A stretch of 64,000 nucleotides of DNA from Archivesica marissinica (taxonomy: Eukaryota > Mollusca > Bivalvia > Venerida > Vesicomyidae). Location of the stretch: assembly GCA_014843695.1 (NCBI GenBank), contig CM026402.1:18529354-18593353 (forward strand). The letters are read 5' to 3'. The notes beneath the pieces are model-generated. The model searched no databases and was not told where the DNA came from. It was given only the letters and a program-made list of their open reading frames with translations. The translations under genes and the position numbers were made by a program. Below, one piece after another: positions 11,450 through 41,610 of the stretch (positions are counted from its first letter, which is position 1; each line of letters opens with the position of its first letter).

Positions 11450-12208
11450 ACCATCAGCTTAGGTCACATGGTGACTCTCCAGCTAGCATTGGTGGAGAAC
11501 AACCCTGGGAGCCCCTCCTAGCAGCATTGGTGGAGAACAACCCTGGGAGCCCCTCCTAGCAGCATTGGTGGAGAACAACCCTGGGAGCCCCTCCTAGCAG
11601 TATTGGTGGAGGACAACCCTGGGAGCCCCTCCTAGCAGCATTGGTGGAGGACAACCCTGGGAGCTCCTCCTAGCAGCATTGGTGGAGGACAACCCTGGGA
11701 GCCCCTCCTAGCAGCATTGGTGGAGGACAACCCTGGGAGCCCCTCCTAGCAGCATTGGTGGAGGACAACCCTGGGAGCCCCTCCTAGCAGCATTGGTGGA
11801 GAACAACCCTGGGAGCCCCTCCTAGCAGCATTGGTGGAGAACAACCCTGGGAGCCCCTCCTAGCAGCATTGGTGGAGAACAACCCTGGGAGCCCCTCCTA
11901 GCAGCATTGGTGGAGGACAACCCTTGGAGCCCCTCCTAGCAGCATTGGTGGCGGACAACCCTGGGAGCCCCTCCTAGCAGCATTGGTGGAGAACAACCCT
12001 GGGAGCCCCTCCTAGCAGCATTGGTGGAGAACAACCCTGGGAGCCCCTCCTAGCAGTATTGCATGACAGACCACCGATCTACCGCAAGCTAGCTGGATAG
12101 CTACTCACATGAAATATTTTGACACCCCCAGTGGGATTTAAACCTACAGCGGTGAGGGGCAAGTGATTTGAAGTCAACAACATTAACCACTAGACTACGG
12201 AGGCCCCC
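11450..12208 (-). mobile_element. SINE family E copy carrying an internal 38-bp minisatellite
   Basis: The left edge (ggtgactctccagct) and the right part (agctggatagctactcacatgaaa, then an inverted tRNA-like head near 12130-12208) are a normal family E SINE. The middle is replaced by a tandem array of the SINE's own segment (11473-12060). Confidence 0.8.
11473..12060. repeat. minisatellite, 38-bp unit, about 15 copies, inside a SINE
   Basis: The unit is agcattggtggagaacaacc plus ctgggagcccctcctagc. The single-copy counterpart is visible in the SINE at 4915-4965, so the array grew from within the SINE. Confidence 0.95.
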
Positions 12209-12209
12209 T

Positions 12210-12330
12210 AGGTCATATTCGACTCTGTTGTTATTGGTGTAGGAAGGCCCTAGGTGACCCTCCAAGAAGTACTTCCTGGGTAGAACAACCGACCTTCTGC
12301 AAGCCAGAATATATCTGAAAAACTGTGCCA
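12210..12330 (-). mobile_element. SINE family E fragment
   Basis: A second, diverged family E body (ttattggtgtaggaaggccc..tagaacaaccgaccttctgcaag) directly abuts the previous copy. Confidence 0.5.
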
Positions 12331-12455
12331 ACATGTCATATATGCTAATAACGTCACTGATGTCACAATAATAGCTCCACGACATTCACCAGCTGAATAT
12401 TATTATCTTTACAACAATCTAAACAGCAGGACTATATTTTGTTCTATTTCACAGT

Positions 12456-13262
12456 CGTACAGGATTTGACACATACAGGATTTGACACATACAGGACTTG
12501 ACATGTACAGGATTTGACACATACAGGATTTGACATGTATAGGATTTGACACATACAGGATTTGACATGTACAGGATTTGACATGTACAGGATTTGACAT
12601 GTACAGGACAGGATTTGACATGTACAGGACAGGATTTGACATGTACAGGATTTGACATGTACAGGACAGGATTTGACACGTACAGGATTTGACACATACA
12701 GGATTTGACACATACAGGATTTGACATGTACAGGATTTGACATGTACAGGACAGGATTTGACATGTACAGGACAGGATTTGACATATACAGGATTTGACA
12801 TGTACAGGATTTGACATGTACAGGATTTGACATGTACAGGACAGGATTTGACACGTACAGGACTTGACATGTACAGGATTTGACACGTACAGGATTTGAC
12901 ACATACAGGATTTGACACATACAGGATTTGACATGTACAGGATTTGACATATACAGGATTTGACATGTACAGGATTTGACATGTACAGGATTTGACACAT
13001 ACAGGATTTGACACATACAGGATTTGACATGTACAGGATTTGACATATACAGGATTTGACATGTACAGGACAGAATTTGACATGTACAGGACTTGACACG
13101 TACAGGATTTGACATGTAAAGGATTTGACATGTACAGGACAGAATTTGACACGTACAGGACTTGACACGTACAGGACTTGACATGTACAGGACTTGACAC
13201 ATACAGGATTTGACACATACAGGATTTGACATGTACAGGACTTGACACATACAGGATTTGAC
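12456..13262. repeat. minisatellite, 16-bp unit, about 50 copies
   Basis: The unit is gtacaggatttgacat, with variants acaca and acacgt and some 21-bp units carrying an extra 'aggac'. Three units make 48 bp, so long stop-free frames appear on the minus strand; these are artefacts. Confidence 0.95.
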
Positions 13263-13343
13263 AACAGAGAGAAAACTACAAGAGCTGTGGTAGTGATTGT
13301 ACAATATCAATTCCATATTCAGTGCACATTCTGGGGTTAAATA

Positions 13344-13450
13344 GCACATACAGAGATCACACGACACATACAGAGGTCACACGGCACATACAGAGGTCAC
13401 ACGACACATACAGAGGTCACACGGCACATACAGAGGTCACACGGCACATT
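13344..13450. repeat. short tandem array, 20-bp unit, about 5 copies
   Basis: The unit is gcacatacagaggtcacacg. Confidence 0.92.
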
Positions 13451-14080
13451 GAGGTGTCATCTATCTCACCCTCGTGACATGCAAACTTTCCAAGGTGCAA
13501 AATATTATATGCTTAATTTGATAGCAAAGTAAAATAGCAGAATAGCTTCCAGAATGTCGAGTCAGAAATATTAAATTTCTTAATATTAATTTTACAAATT
13601 AAAGAGAAAGTTCACTATATGTTTATATATATCAAAATATGAATTTGCATTTATATCACCATGTTTGGTGGTTTAATTTTCATAAAGTGCAAAAAAAGGT
13701 GAAAATATGACCCACTAACATAACCCTGAACTACAGTATGACTTGTTTTGCATCAGTGTATGAGCAAATTATAATCGCATCAATTGATAGCTTTATATTA
13801 AAAAAGTGAAATATAATACAAGCAGATTTTATTTTCGTTTGTTATGATATGTGTTTGTGGTTGTTAGATAGTGCACAAAATGACCGGATATATTCCAAAA
13901 GTGTTCATGTTGACAATATTTAATGATTGAGGCAGGGAACCAAATATGTAAACATGTGAAAGATCAGTTTATCTTTCACTCAGATAACTTTATCTTTCAT
14001 TATAAATGAAACTCTTAGATTGTTTGAACAATCATAAAAATGAATACATGTAGTTCTTAAATTCAGGGGAACAACTGGTT
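13451..14080. other. no gene recognised (the missing last sirtuin exon may lie here or further left)
   Basis: AT-rich sequence. I could not identify a terminal sirtuin exon on the minus strand; it may be only a few codons long. Confidence 0.35.
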
Positions 14081-14301
14081 TTAACCCATCCAACACCAAG
14101 TAACTGACACGCACTGATGCATGATATTTTTAGAACAATACATTAATAAGAAAATTACATTTGGACCAGTTCATTAATCAAAATGGGTAATTTTGTCTAA
14201 AAATAGTAATATTACTGGCATAAAGTGCAGATCCTGATGAGCCGGCTTGATCTACACTTTTTGTAAGCCTATTTAGAGGTCTGTGGTGTTGAAAGGGTTA
14301 A
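14081..14301. mobile_element. TTAA-flanked MITE, family T2, copy 1
   Basis: Ends ttaacccatccaacacca and tggtgttgaaagggttaa. Homologous to 59440-59680 and, in shortened form, 28678-28823. It sits just 3' of sirtuin exon 8. Confidence 0.8.
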
Positions 14302-14371
14302 CAGTGTGAGAATGGAGTACCTCTAGGCATGTCGCGACTGTTTTAACCACGAAAGACCAAGCCCTACTTAC

Positions 14372-34419
<20,048 letters not shown>

Positions 34420-34462
34420 TTAAATGACTGCATATAATAACATACTTTATATATAATAGTAT

Positions 34463-34717
34463 CAGGGCTCATTCTAGAGGGCGACTGGGGCAAAATAGGC
34501 ACACTAGGGACCCTGACTTCGCCCCCTGGGGACCCCACTTCTCCCTTGTTATTTGACAATTTTCATACAAACTATTTTCCAGTAAGATACACTGGCCCAT
34601 TATAACTTGCTCCTATTCAAAATTGTATAATTGTGACTTTTAACCCTATTATGTTGAAATTGATTAAATAACACACAATTTAAACGTGAAATCGCGCACT
34701 CTCACTTCTCCCAAAAA
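34463..34717 (+). mobile_element. MITE of the 'cagggctcattctag' family, right end missing
   Basis: Starts cagggctcattctagagg and matches 31972-32276 internally up to 'ctcacttctcccaaaaatt'. Confidence 0.8.
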
Positions 34718-34734
34718 TTAATTAATGTATTTAA

Positions 34735-34930
34735 TCGTGATAGCTGAGTGGTAGCGTGTTCGCTTCATGCGAAAGGCCCGGAGTTTGAGCCCTGCCGTTA
34801 TGATCGTGCCCTTAGGCAAGGCATTTAAGTTCCACATGCCTCTTTTTTCTCAAGAGTGATTAATGGTAATATAAGTTATAAGAACTTGTTTCGCAATCAA
34901 GCTAAAATAAATTTGTATAAACTATTTAAT
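34735..34930 (+). mobile_element. SINE family A copy
   Basis: Head gtgatagctgagtggtagcg .. ggagtttgagccctgcc, a shortened body, and tail cgcaatcaagctaaaataaa. Confidence 0.85.
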
Positions 34931-35396
34931 GTATTGTTCCAATAAGCTAACATAGACTGCAGATGTCTAATGGGCAGGACATCTGCATCACAAAGGAGAG
35001 TCCCTGCTGCGGTGTATGTGCTGTGCCGTTGGATAAATGCGATACAAGAGAATGCTACCACTCTTCAGATCAAGTCCGAGGAAATACTGGCTTCAGAGAA
35101 ATCATGTTAAGTTTAATAAAAACATGTCATATATACATATATAGCATTGCTAGAAGGGTTCCCTCTGTCTGAATGTTTGTCTGTGCCACTTCTGTCGCCA
35201 ACTGAAAAAACTGCAGCCAATTTGAAAAACTTGGAGCCAACTAACAGCCATATAAATGATATCGTTAAAAGATAAATATTTGAAACCATTTCACAAAAAA
35301 TGTTGCGCCCAACAAAATGTTGCACCAAATAGTTTCGCCAATTCACAAAATTTAGCGCCAGTATTTGTTTTTTGTCAACGGGAAGCCTGGCTAGTG
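34931..35396. other. no gene recognised
   Basis: Intergenic sequence; 'gccaa(c/t)..' motifs recur loosely near 35190-35370 but without a clear period. Confidence 0.4.
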
Positions 35397-35461
35397 CACA
35401 GGGATTCGGCACGTTTGGGGGTACTAGTATATATATTTAAGTACAGGGATTCTACTCTGTG
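35397..35461. mobile_element. decayed palindromic MITE
   Basis: The left half cacagggattcggcacgttt and ggggtactagtat match the intact copies at 44697-44774 and 49961-50046. The right half is scrambled and no target duplication is visible. Confidence 0.6.
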
Positions 35462-35644
35462 GGATGTCAGATTTCGCATCGATCAGTAAAATGGCCCTAT
35501 CTGAAACAATTTTGTACAAAGCTGTCCAAATATAACGCCTATCCTTGCTTAATGACACCATGTACGTGCCCTGCCCGAGTAACGAACCCGGGACCGTTCG
35601 ATTCCAAATCTGATGGACCACGGACACATCCTTACTCTTTTGCT

Positions 35645-35905
35645 TAAAAGTTTAAACTTTAATTTATTTTACAATGATTGCGAAGCAAGTTTTAACAACT
35701 TATATTAATTAATCACTCTTGTTGGCGCGGATGAAAGCGTAAATGTGGTAATTCGTGTGTGAGGAAACTGGAGTACCCAGAGAAAACCCACCTGTCCGAT
35801 CTGGTGATCACCATATCATCTCACATACTTCCCGGTCAGAGGACATAACCCGGGTTGCATTGATGAGAGGCGAGCGTTCTAATAACTGCGCTAATCCGAC
35901 TCTTT
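35645..35905 (-). mobile_element. SINE family B copy
   Basis: Inverted tail, body (gtaattcgtgtgtgaggaaa.. ctcacatacttcccggtc) and tRNA-like head ending near 'gcgctaatccgac'. Confidence 0.82.
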
Positions 35906-37657
35906 TGCATGTATCAAACGCATACTGACATAGCTATGCAATGGATCTATGATCGAGCTTGCTTTGAGGCTTTGCCTTATTCTTATTAGTAAATAAATAA
36001 TGTATTTCTTAAACATTTAACTGTGTCAACATGATTGCTTAACTGTAAATGTTTTATGACATCCAAACTATATTCAGTATCCGAATTACTGAGCAGTTTT
36101 AAAGAAGCACCTGTTTTAAGGATTATAACGCTTACCTTTCCGTAGGGCAGCCATCAATAATTTTAATATCATCATATGCAACGTACTCTATATGTAGAGT
36201 ACTCCATATGTAAAACTGAGGTTCTAAGATAGTAAATTGTCATTTAATGAATGTTATCAGTTGCCAAAATAAATTTGGACGCCATTTTGAACATAGAAAC
36301 AAATGCGGATGCTTTCGGTTTTCACCGTCATCAGGATAGTGAGGCCCATCAAGAAGTTGTAGAAACTTTATATACATGTATATGCGTGTATCATCAATGT
36401 ATGTATGTTTAAAAGAACAACAACGTCTTTTAACAACAGTTGGTAGTTATTAAGTTCATGCCTAATAAAAATAATGGCAAAAATACGTTCAGTTAGGTCA
36501 AGGTCACTCACCTAGCTACATGTACACGTAGCTTGTGCTTGCTAAAGTTGAGCTTTTGTTTTCGCCAGTTGTGTGGAGTCGTGCGGCATCAACATACGGC
36601 ATCTCATACTGAACCACTGGTCCAATCATCATGAAACGTTGGACATAGCAATGATCAATGTGTGAGCCTCTTTCAAGATTGCTCAAATTAGGTCAATCTT
36701 AAAAACTAGGTCACTAAGTCAAATGAGTGGCAAATTTTCAAACTTTTGCCACAAATGTGATGACATGTTGTGTGGGGCATTATTAGACGATAGTATCTAA
36801 AGTTGTTTGATCCATCATACCACATGAACTTGACATTTTATAGAGGGGGTGTCCTAGGATAAAGTTACGAGACCTTTGGTGGCTTATGGATAAAATTTCA
36901 GGTTCCTGTGATCATCTTCTCATGAACCCCAATGCACAGATCTACTAACTTTGCCCAAATAGTGATCCTGGTGCCATATCTGGCCCGAATGTAGGAGTCG
37001 CATAATTTACATGGACTTACTTTAATAATAATCTTTTCAGAAACCACAATGTCCAAAGCTTTGATATTTTGCATATTTTTAAGTAACCACGTGTTGGTAT
37101 ACATGTATTTCCGAGATTCTTGTCTGAATCATGTTCACTACTTGAAGACATACATATACCAAACTACATGTAATTGGCATGTGGATACATCTAATTATAG
37201 CCGTTTGTCGCATACCAAGACATTGTACATAGCTCTAGCCTAGCCTGGGAACAGGCGTTGATATAGTTTGCTTAGTCAGTCATATAAATTTTAACACTGA
37301 GACAATTAAATTTCTGATAATATCATTTTGTCAGAAGTAAATTAGTGAAAAATCGGCCAGACTGGAACCCAGGCTAGCTCTGGCCTTCAACTGTACAGAA
37401 TATAACTATGACATATATCCGTGTAACGCATGTCTGGGCTATATATTTCCTAAATACCATTAATACCCCTTTGGAGCGTTTCAACACAGGTGAGCAATTT
37501 AGGACCTTCATGTCCCTCTCGTTTTATTTTCAGCTGGAGCCCACCAATCACACACTGAAAAGCAGGGTACTTTTCATTGATTACATTGGAACTGATGCTA
37601 TTTCAAAACAAACAATTACTGTTTAGGGTCTGTTCCCAAAGTCGCTATCCCCAAATG
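35906..37657. other. intergenic, no gene recognised
   Basis: 36500-36930 contains phrases such as 'ttaggtcaatcttaaaaact' and 'aggtcactaagtcaaatg' that read like an old interspersed repeat. No splice-bounded coding frame is evident. Confidence 0.4.
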
Positions 37658-38407
37658 CAGGGGCGTAGCTAGCCCTCTATCCATGTGGATTCCTAATTGT
37701 ACTAGGGGGTCCGGGGGCATCGCCCCAAACTTTTTTGGAAACAATGGTGCAATCTGGTGCATTCTGGGCGTTCTGAGGTGAATTATTTAGTACTGGAAAT
37801 TTGAGTTTTATGATCATAAATCAACAAATAAACCCTTTACTCGGCAGATTTTTTCTCTCTAAAATATCAAACAAATACAAGACCCGATTGTCTAACAGAA
37901 GTCTAATTTTCTGTCCTTTTTGCCAGCGAACTGCATGATTACATGTTCAATGTCAATGTCCATATACATGTCTGTAGCTATGCATCATTGCTAGCCCAGA
38001 CAGGCGTTCAGTGGACATAGTAGACCTCATATAGTTCTTAACTCTTCTCATGATGCTGAACGACCTCTCAGCTGAGGCTGTTGAAACCGGCATGGTGATG
38101 AGCACCACCAGACATGTGTAAATGTCCGGGTACAAAGTTTTGTTTGTGTCATTCAAAGTTGTGCTGAGGTCAGAAGGCTTTGCTTCTCCCAAAGACCACC
38201 TAACTTTTCAGCGGGCAACTTCACGTCCTAAGCTCCCGCGATCTCCTCAAGGGCTATTTAATCTGGCAAGGCACGTTATAATATGAGTATGTAGTCAAGT
38301 ACGCATACTGCAACTTTGTCTGATTTGCCACTTTGGCCGAATTTTGATATTTTTTCAGAATCATGTGGATTCAGCCGCGTACTCGCGTATAGGCAGCTAC
38401 GCGCCTG
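37658..38407 (-). mobile_element. hAT-superfamily transposon remnant with terminal repeats
   Basis: Ends caggggcgtagc and gctacgcgcctg are inverted repeats. Flanks are aaatg on both sides (37653-37657 and 38408-38412), a perfect 5-bp duplication. Inside, on minus, lies the C-terminal hAT dimerisation region (37953-38192). It is an internally deleted copy of a once autonomous element. Confidence 0.88.
37953..38192 (-). pseudogene. hAT transposase C-terminal fragment
   Basis: Contains PVSTASAERSFSIMRRVKNY followed by MRSTMSTERLSGLAMMH, the hAT-family dimerisation signature seen in ZMYM1/TTF-type domesticated and free transposases. Upstream the frame meets a stop within a few codons, and the DDE catalytic region and zinc finger are absent, so it is a dead fragment. 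Confidence 0.88.
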
Positions 38408-38565
38408 AAATGGGTACCAATTCTAGATGGTGCCTAATGCCCAACCATGCTGTGATTAGTGGCTAAACCACCTCTAAGAGGTTATCAATTTTCTAATTCA
38501 ACTGTCGATTATATGTATGCATCCTTTCCATTGCCAATTACAGGTAGGGGAATTTAGGAGAGGAA

Positions 38566-38712
38566 ATCCATCGCCACGATCGAGAGAGAAGAGGCAATGT
38601 GGAATTTAAATGCCTTGCCTAAGGGCACAATCGTAACGGCTCCAGCGGGGCTCAAACTTTGGGCCTTTCGCACCTGAAGCGAATGCGCTACCACTGCGCT
38701 ATCACGACTTCA
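38566..38712 (-). mobile_element. SINE family A copy, 3'-truncated
   Basis: Inverted body (aaatccatcgccacgat..) and full tRNA-like head (..tgcgctaccactgcgctatcacgact). Confidence 0.82.
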
Positions 38713-39298
38713 TTGCCTTCGTAATCATGTAACATGTTGTATAATTCAGCCGATACGACAACATGTGAATAACGTTGGAATGTACCAATCAATTTCCAAG
38801 GTAATTAGATAGTAATTTCTTCAAATAATTTAACAAGTTCTTTGGCCATATTATTATTAATTTCTGTTCTATTTCCCAAAATAGTATTTGTACACCACTA
38901 TGGCATGTTGAACAGGAACTCTGCAAGGATACATGTATGTATGCCACTCATGGCTTTGAATAGCCAGAGTGATTGGCTCTATACAGTATGTACATTAGTG
39001 GTTTTGCTAAAGTGGCAGGCAATATTTACCCTAAACCTGCCAATCACAACTAAAGTCTCTTTTGCAAACAGCACAGAGCCAAATCGGACGGAACATGTGC
39101 CGTCTGATCAGGCTCTATACTGTTTGCTATTCGGATAGCCGCGTAATGCCGTGGCTGATCTAGATCTATGTTGTTTGACCATTCCGTGCAATTTAATGGG
39201 CAGGTTAAGTGTTAGCAACAATGAAGTTGATATATTGGGTCTGTACGACTATGCATCAAAACAAAATTAGTGGCTTAATATGCTACTAATTGAGTGGC
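38713..39298. other. intergenic, no gene recognised
   Basis: No supported coding or structural feature. Confidence 0.4.
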
Positions 39299-39532
39299 AG
39301 TCGTGATAGCTTAGTGGTTGTGCGTTCGCTTCATGTGCAAAAGGCACAGAGTTCGAGCCCCACTGGAGCCGTTACGATTGTGCCCTTAGGCAAGGCATTT
39401 AAATTCCACATTGACTCTTCACTCTCCCTCGTGGCGATGGATTCCATCAGGAATGAGGTCTCGAGAGTGATTAATATAAGTTATAAGAACTTGTTTTGCA
39501 ATCGAGCTCAAATAAATTTGTATAAACTACTA
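39299..39532 (+). mobile_element. SINE family A copy, full length
   Basis: Head gtcgtgatagcttagtggtt .. gagttcgagccccactgg, complete body including ctcgtggcgatggattccat, and tail gagctcaaataaatttgtat. Confidence 0.9.
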
Positions 39533-39729
39533 ATTGAGAAAGTTGCAACTCCACACAAACAGACGCTTCTTGAAAGAATGCTAAACTTCACATCAACATA
39601 GACTATTTTCAGTAATTTTGGTCACTGGTCACTTATGATATCTATGTTTTATATCTACAAGAAATGAACGTACATGTATATATGGGATGAGAAATTCCTA
39701 TTGTTCACAACTGCATTCACATTTATAGT

Positions 39730-39983
39730 CAGGCGCGTAGCTAGGCCTAAATATGGATTACGCACCATTCTAGGGGGAGAATTTTTTCCGCTATATGGTC
39801 TCAGGTGACTATTGCATACTATGAACATCAGCTACAATCAATAAATGTTGGCATTTCGATCACGTCTGCTTTCTTGTGAGTGACCAATGTCTGTGTCCCC
39901 CTTACGATCCAGCTTTTATTACATTTTTTGCATTTATATAATTTTCATTTTCAGGAACTGTCAAAATAAAACTTACGCGCCTG
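39730..39983. mobile_element. MITE related to the 37658-38407 hAT element
   Basis: Ends caggcgcgtagctagg and acttacgcgcctg share the inverted termini of the larger element; 254 bp, no coding. The flanks (atagt and atttt) do not give a clean duplication. Confidence 0.7.
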
Positions 39984-40051
39984 ATTTTGATTTATATCAG
40001 GATTTGATTAAATCACACGACACTATAAACTTTTTCAGCAAAATGCTTGGA

Positions 40052-40401
40052 AAAACTGTCATGAAGAGACGATGATGTTTGGGCCTTAAACTGTCATGAA
40101 GAGACGATGATGTGTGGGCCTTAAACTGTAATGAAGAGACGATGATATGTGGGCCTTAAACTGTCATGAAGAGACCATAACGGTTGGGCCTTAAACTGTC
40201 ATGAAGAGACGATGATGTGTGGGCCTTAAAGTGTCATGAAGAGACCATAATGTACGGGCCTTAAACTGTAATGAAGAGATGATGATGTTTGGGCCTTAAA
40301 CTGTCATGAAGAGACGATGATGTTTGGGACTTAAACTGTCATGAAGAGACGATGATGTTTGGGCCTTAAACTGTCATGAAGAGACGATGATGTTTGGGCC
40401 C
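40052..40401. repeat. minisatellite, 35-bp unit, 10 copies
   Basis: The unit is aactgtcatgaagagacgat plus gatgtttgggcctta. Confidence 0.95.
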
Positions 40402-41171
40402 TATTTTGAGATGTGTCATGAAACATACAAAGGCAGGCTAAATGATTTAACAAAATATTGAAATATTTTAATCCACAGAGAGAAATGGACGCAAACCACC
40501 ACTACATAAATCCAGCTGAAAGCTGTGACTGGGCCTCTTTGAAACTACACTTTCATCAATTGATTTCCTACAATTGCAACCGTGTCTGGATGAAAACTGA
40601 CACCTACACTTTGCCACTACTAACAACACTTTTTATGTATGTTTTATTAATATTAATTTTAACAAGTCATCATGTCCACTGCTGTTGCATAAAAACATTT
40701 GCAGCTTAAATATTAATATGTAGTTATTTTCAAAGGTCCAATGCTCAAACCATGGCTATGCATAGTGGCTTGTGATGGCTGTGATGTGAGAGAGGAGCTC
40801 ATCCAATCAAAATCACTCTGAGAAGTTTGGTGTCCTTTGGCCTATATATGTCACCGAATGCCATTGCTCCGGTCTCAAATACGACTTAGTATCCCACAAT
40901 CTGAAACATGCAGGTTTTGTTAGCAGTCGGTTATCATTTTGCTATAGCATTTAATGTACAGATTTACCTAATAATTACATACTCATACTTAATTTTAAAA
41001 TTATTAGCCCCCCCCCCCCTTTATTTCCATTTTATATAAATCACAATAAAGAACATATTTATATGCATTGAATCATGCATAAAAATAATGTTGTTATGAT
41101 TATTTTAATAACTGTAATTGAAAGTTTGTTGATATGTTCTTGCATAGTGGGTCTATATTGGTCTGTCTACA
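40402..41171. other. intergenic with a 12-base poly-C tract
   Basis: Mostly unique-looking AT-rich sequence. Poly-C runs at 41008-41019. A minus-strand AATAAA (plus 41020-41025) could be the TYSND1 polyadenylation signal, which is speculative. Confidence 0.35.
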
Positions 41172-41402
41172 TACACAACAGACGGATATGTAGTCCAGTG
41201 GTAACACGTTGGACTGGTAATCCAGGGATCGCAGGATCGAACATCCAGGGTGCTGTACACAGTGCACATAAAAGAACCAGATGAGACTCTGGAATGGGTC
41301 TCTGTCTGTATCATTGCACTATCCTCCAAAAATCTAAAATGACTAATCTCTTCAGGAGGCATCGCTCATATGGGCAACCGGTAGCGACGATAAATAAACG
41401 TA
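41172..41402 (+). mobile_element. SINE family C copy, internally deleted
   Basis: Head gatatgtagtccagtggtaa .. atcgcaggatcgaac, then directly the distal body (gtgcacataaaagaaccag..) and the tail gcgacgataaataaacg. Confidence 0.85.
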
Positions 41403-41500
41403 GTACAAACAATGTCTACATACACATACTTGTCAAGCACATTCCTATCAGTATCCAAATTTCTTAAAATGAGCTATGTATTGACTACATAATTATACAA

Positions 41501-41610
41501 TCACCAACTATCTACAAAATGCACAATTATGTAAGGACCTTCAGTTCCAATACTCCATATTCTTCTAACAGCATCGTTTCTAACATGCAGAGACCGTAGT
41601 AAGGCTGAAT
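41501..41610 (-). CDS. TYSND1: TYSND1 exon 8 (terminal)
   Basis: Acceptor CATATGTTTCAG. The first two bases complete Asp530. Encodes SALLRSLHVRNDAVRRIWSI then 15 residues ending HFVDSW and TGA. The 'LRSLH..AVRRIW' part aligns with the vertebrate 'LREL..VRVVW' C-terminal stretch; the last 16 residues do not. Confidence 0.82.

Noticed and set aside
12409..13367. Cysteine-rich minus-strand frames (VKSCTCQILYMSNPV) that look like a metallothionein- or toxin-like protein
   Set aside because: A 16-bp array read over 48-bp super-periods; the cysteines come from repeated 'tgt' in the unit and the same pattern appears in all three minus frames.
14273..14371. Extension of SIRT3 exon 8 to the stop codon of the open frame
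   Set aside because: It crosses a GTAAGT donor and enters a TTAA-flanked MITE; sirtuin C-termini do not resemble this. Kept only as an alternative in the findings.
36500..36930. Possible conserved non-coding or coding block
   Set aside because: The phrasing resembles an old dispersed repeat and no frame is sustained with splice sites; I could not support a specific call.
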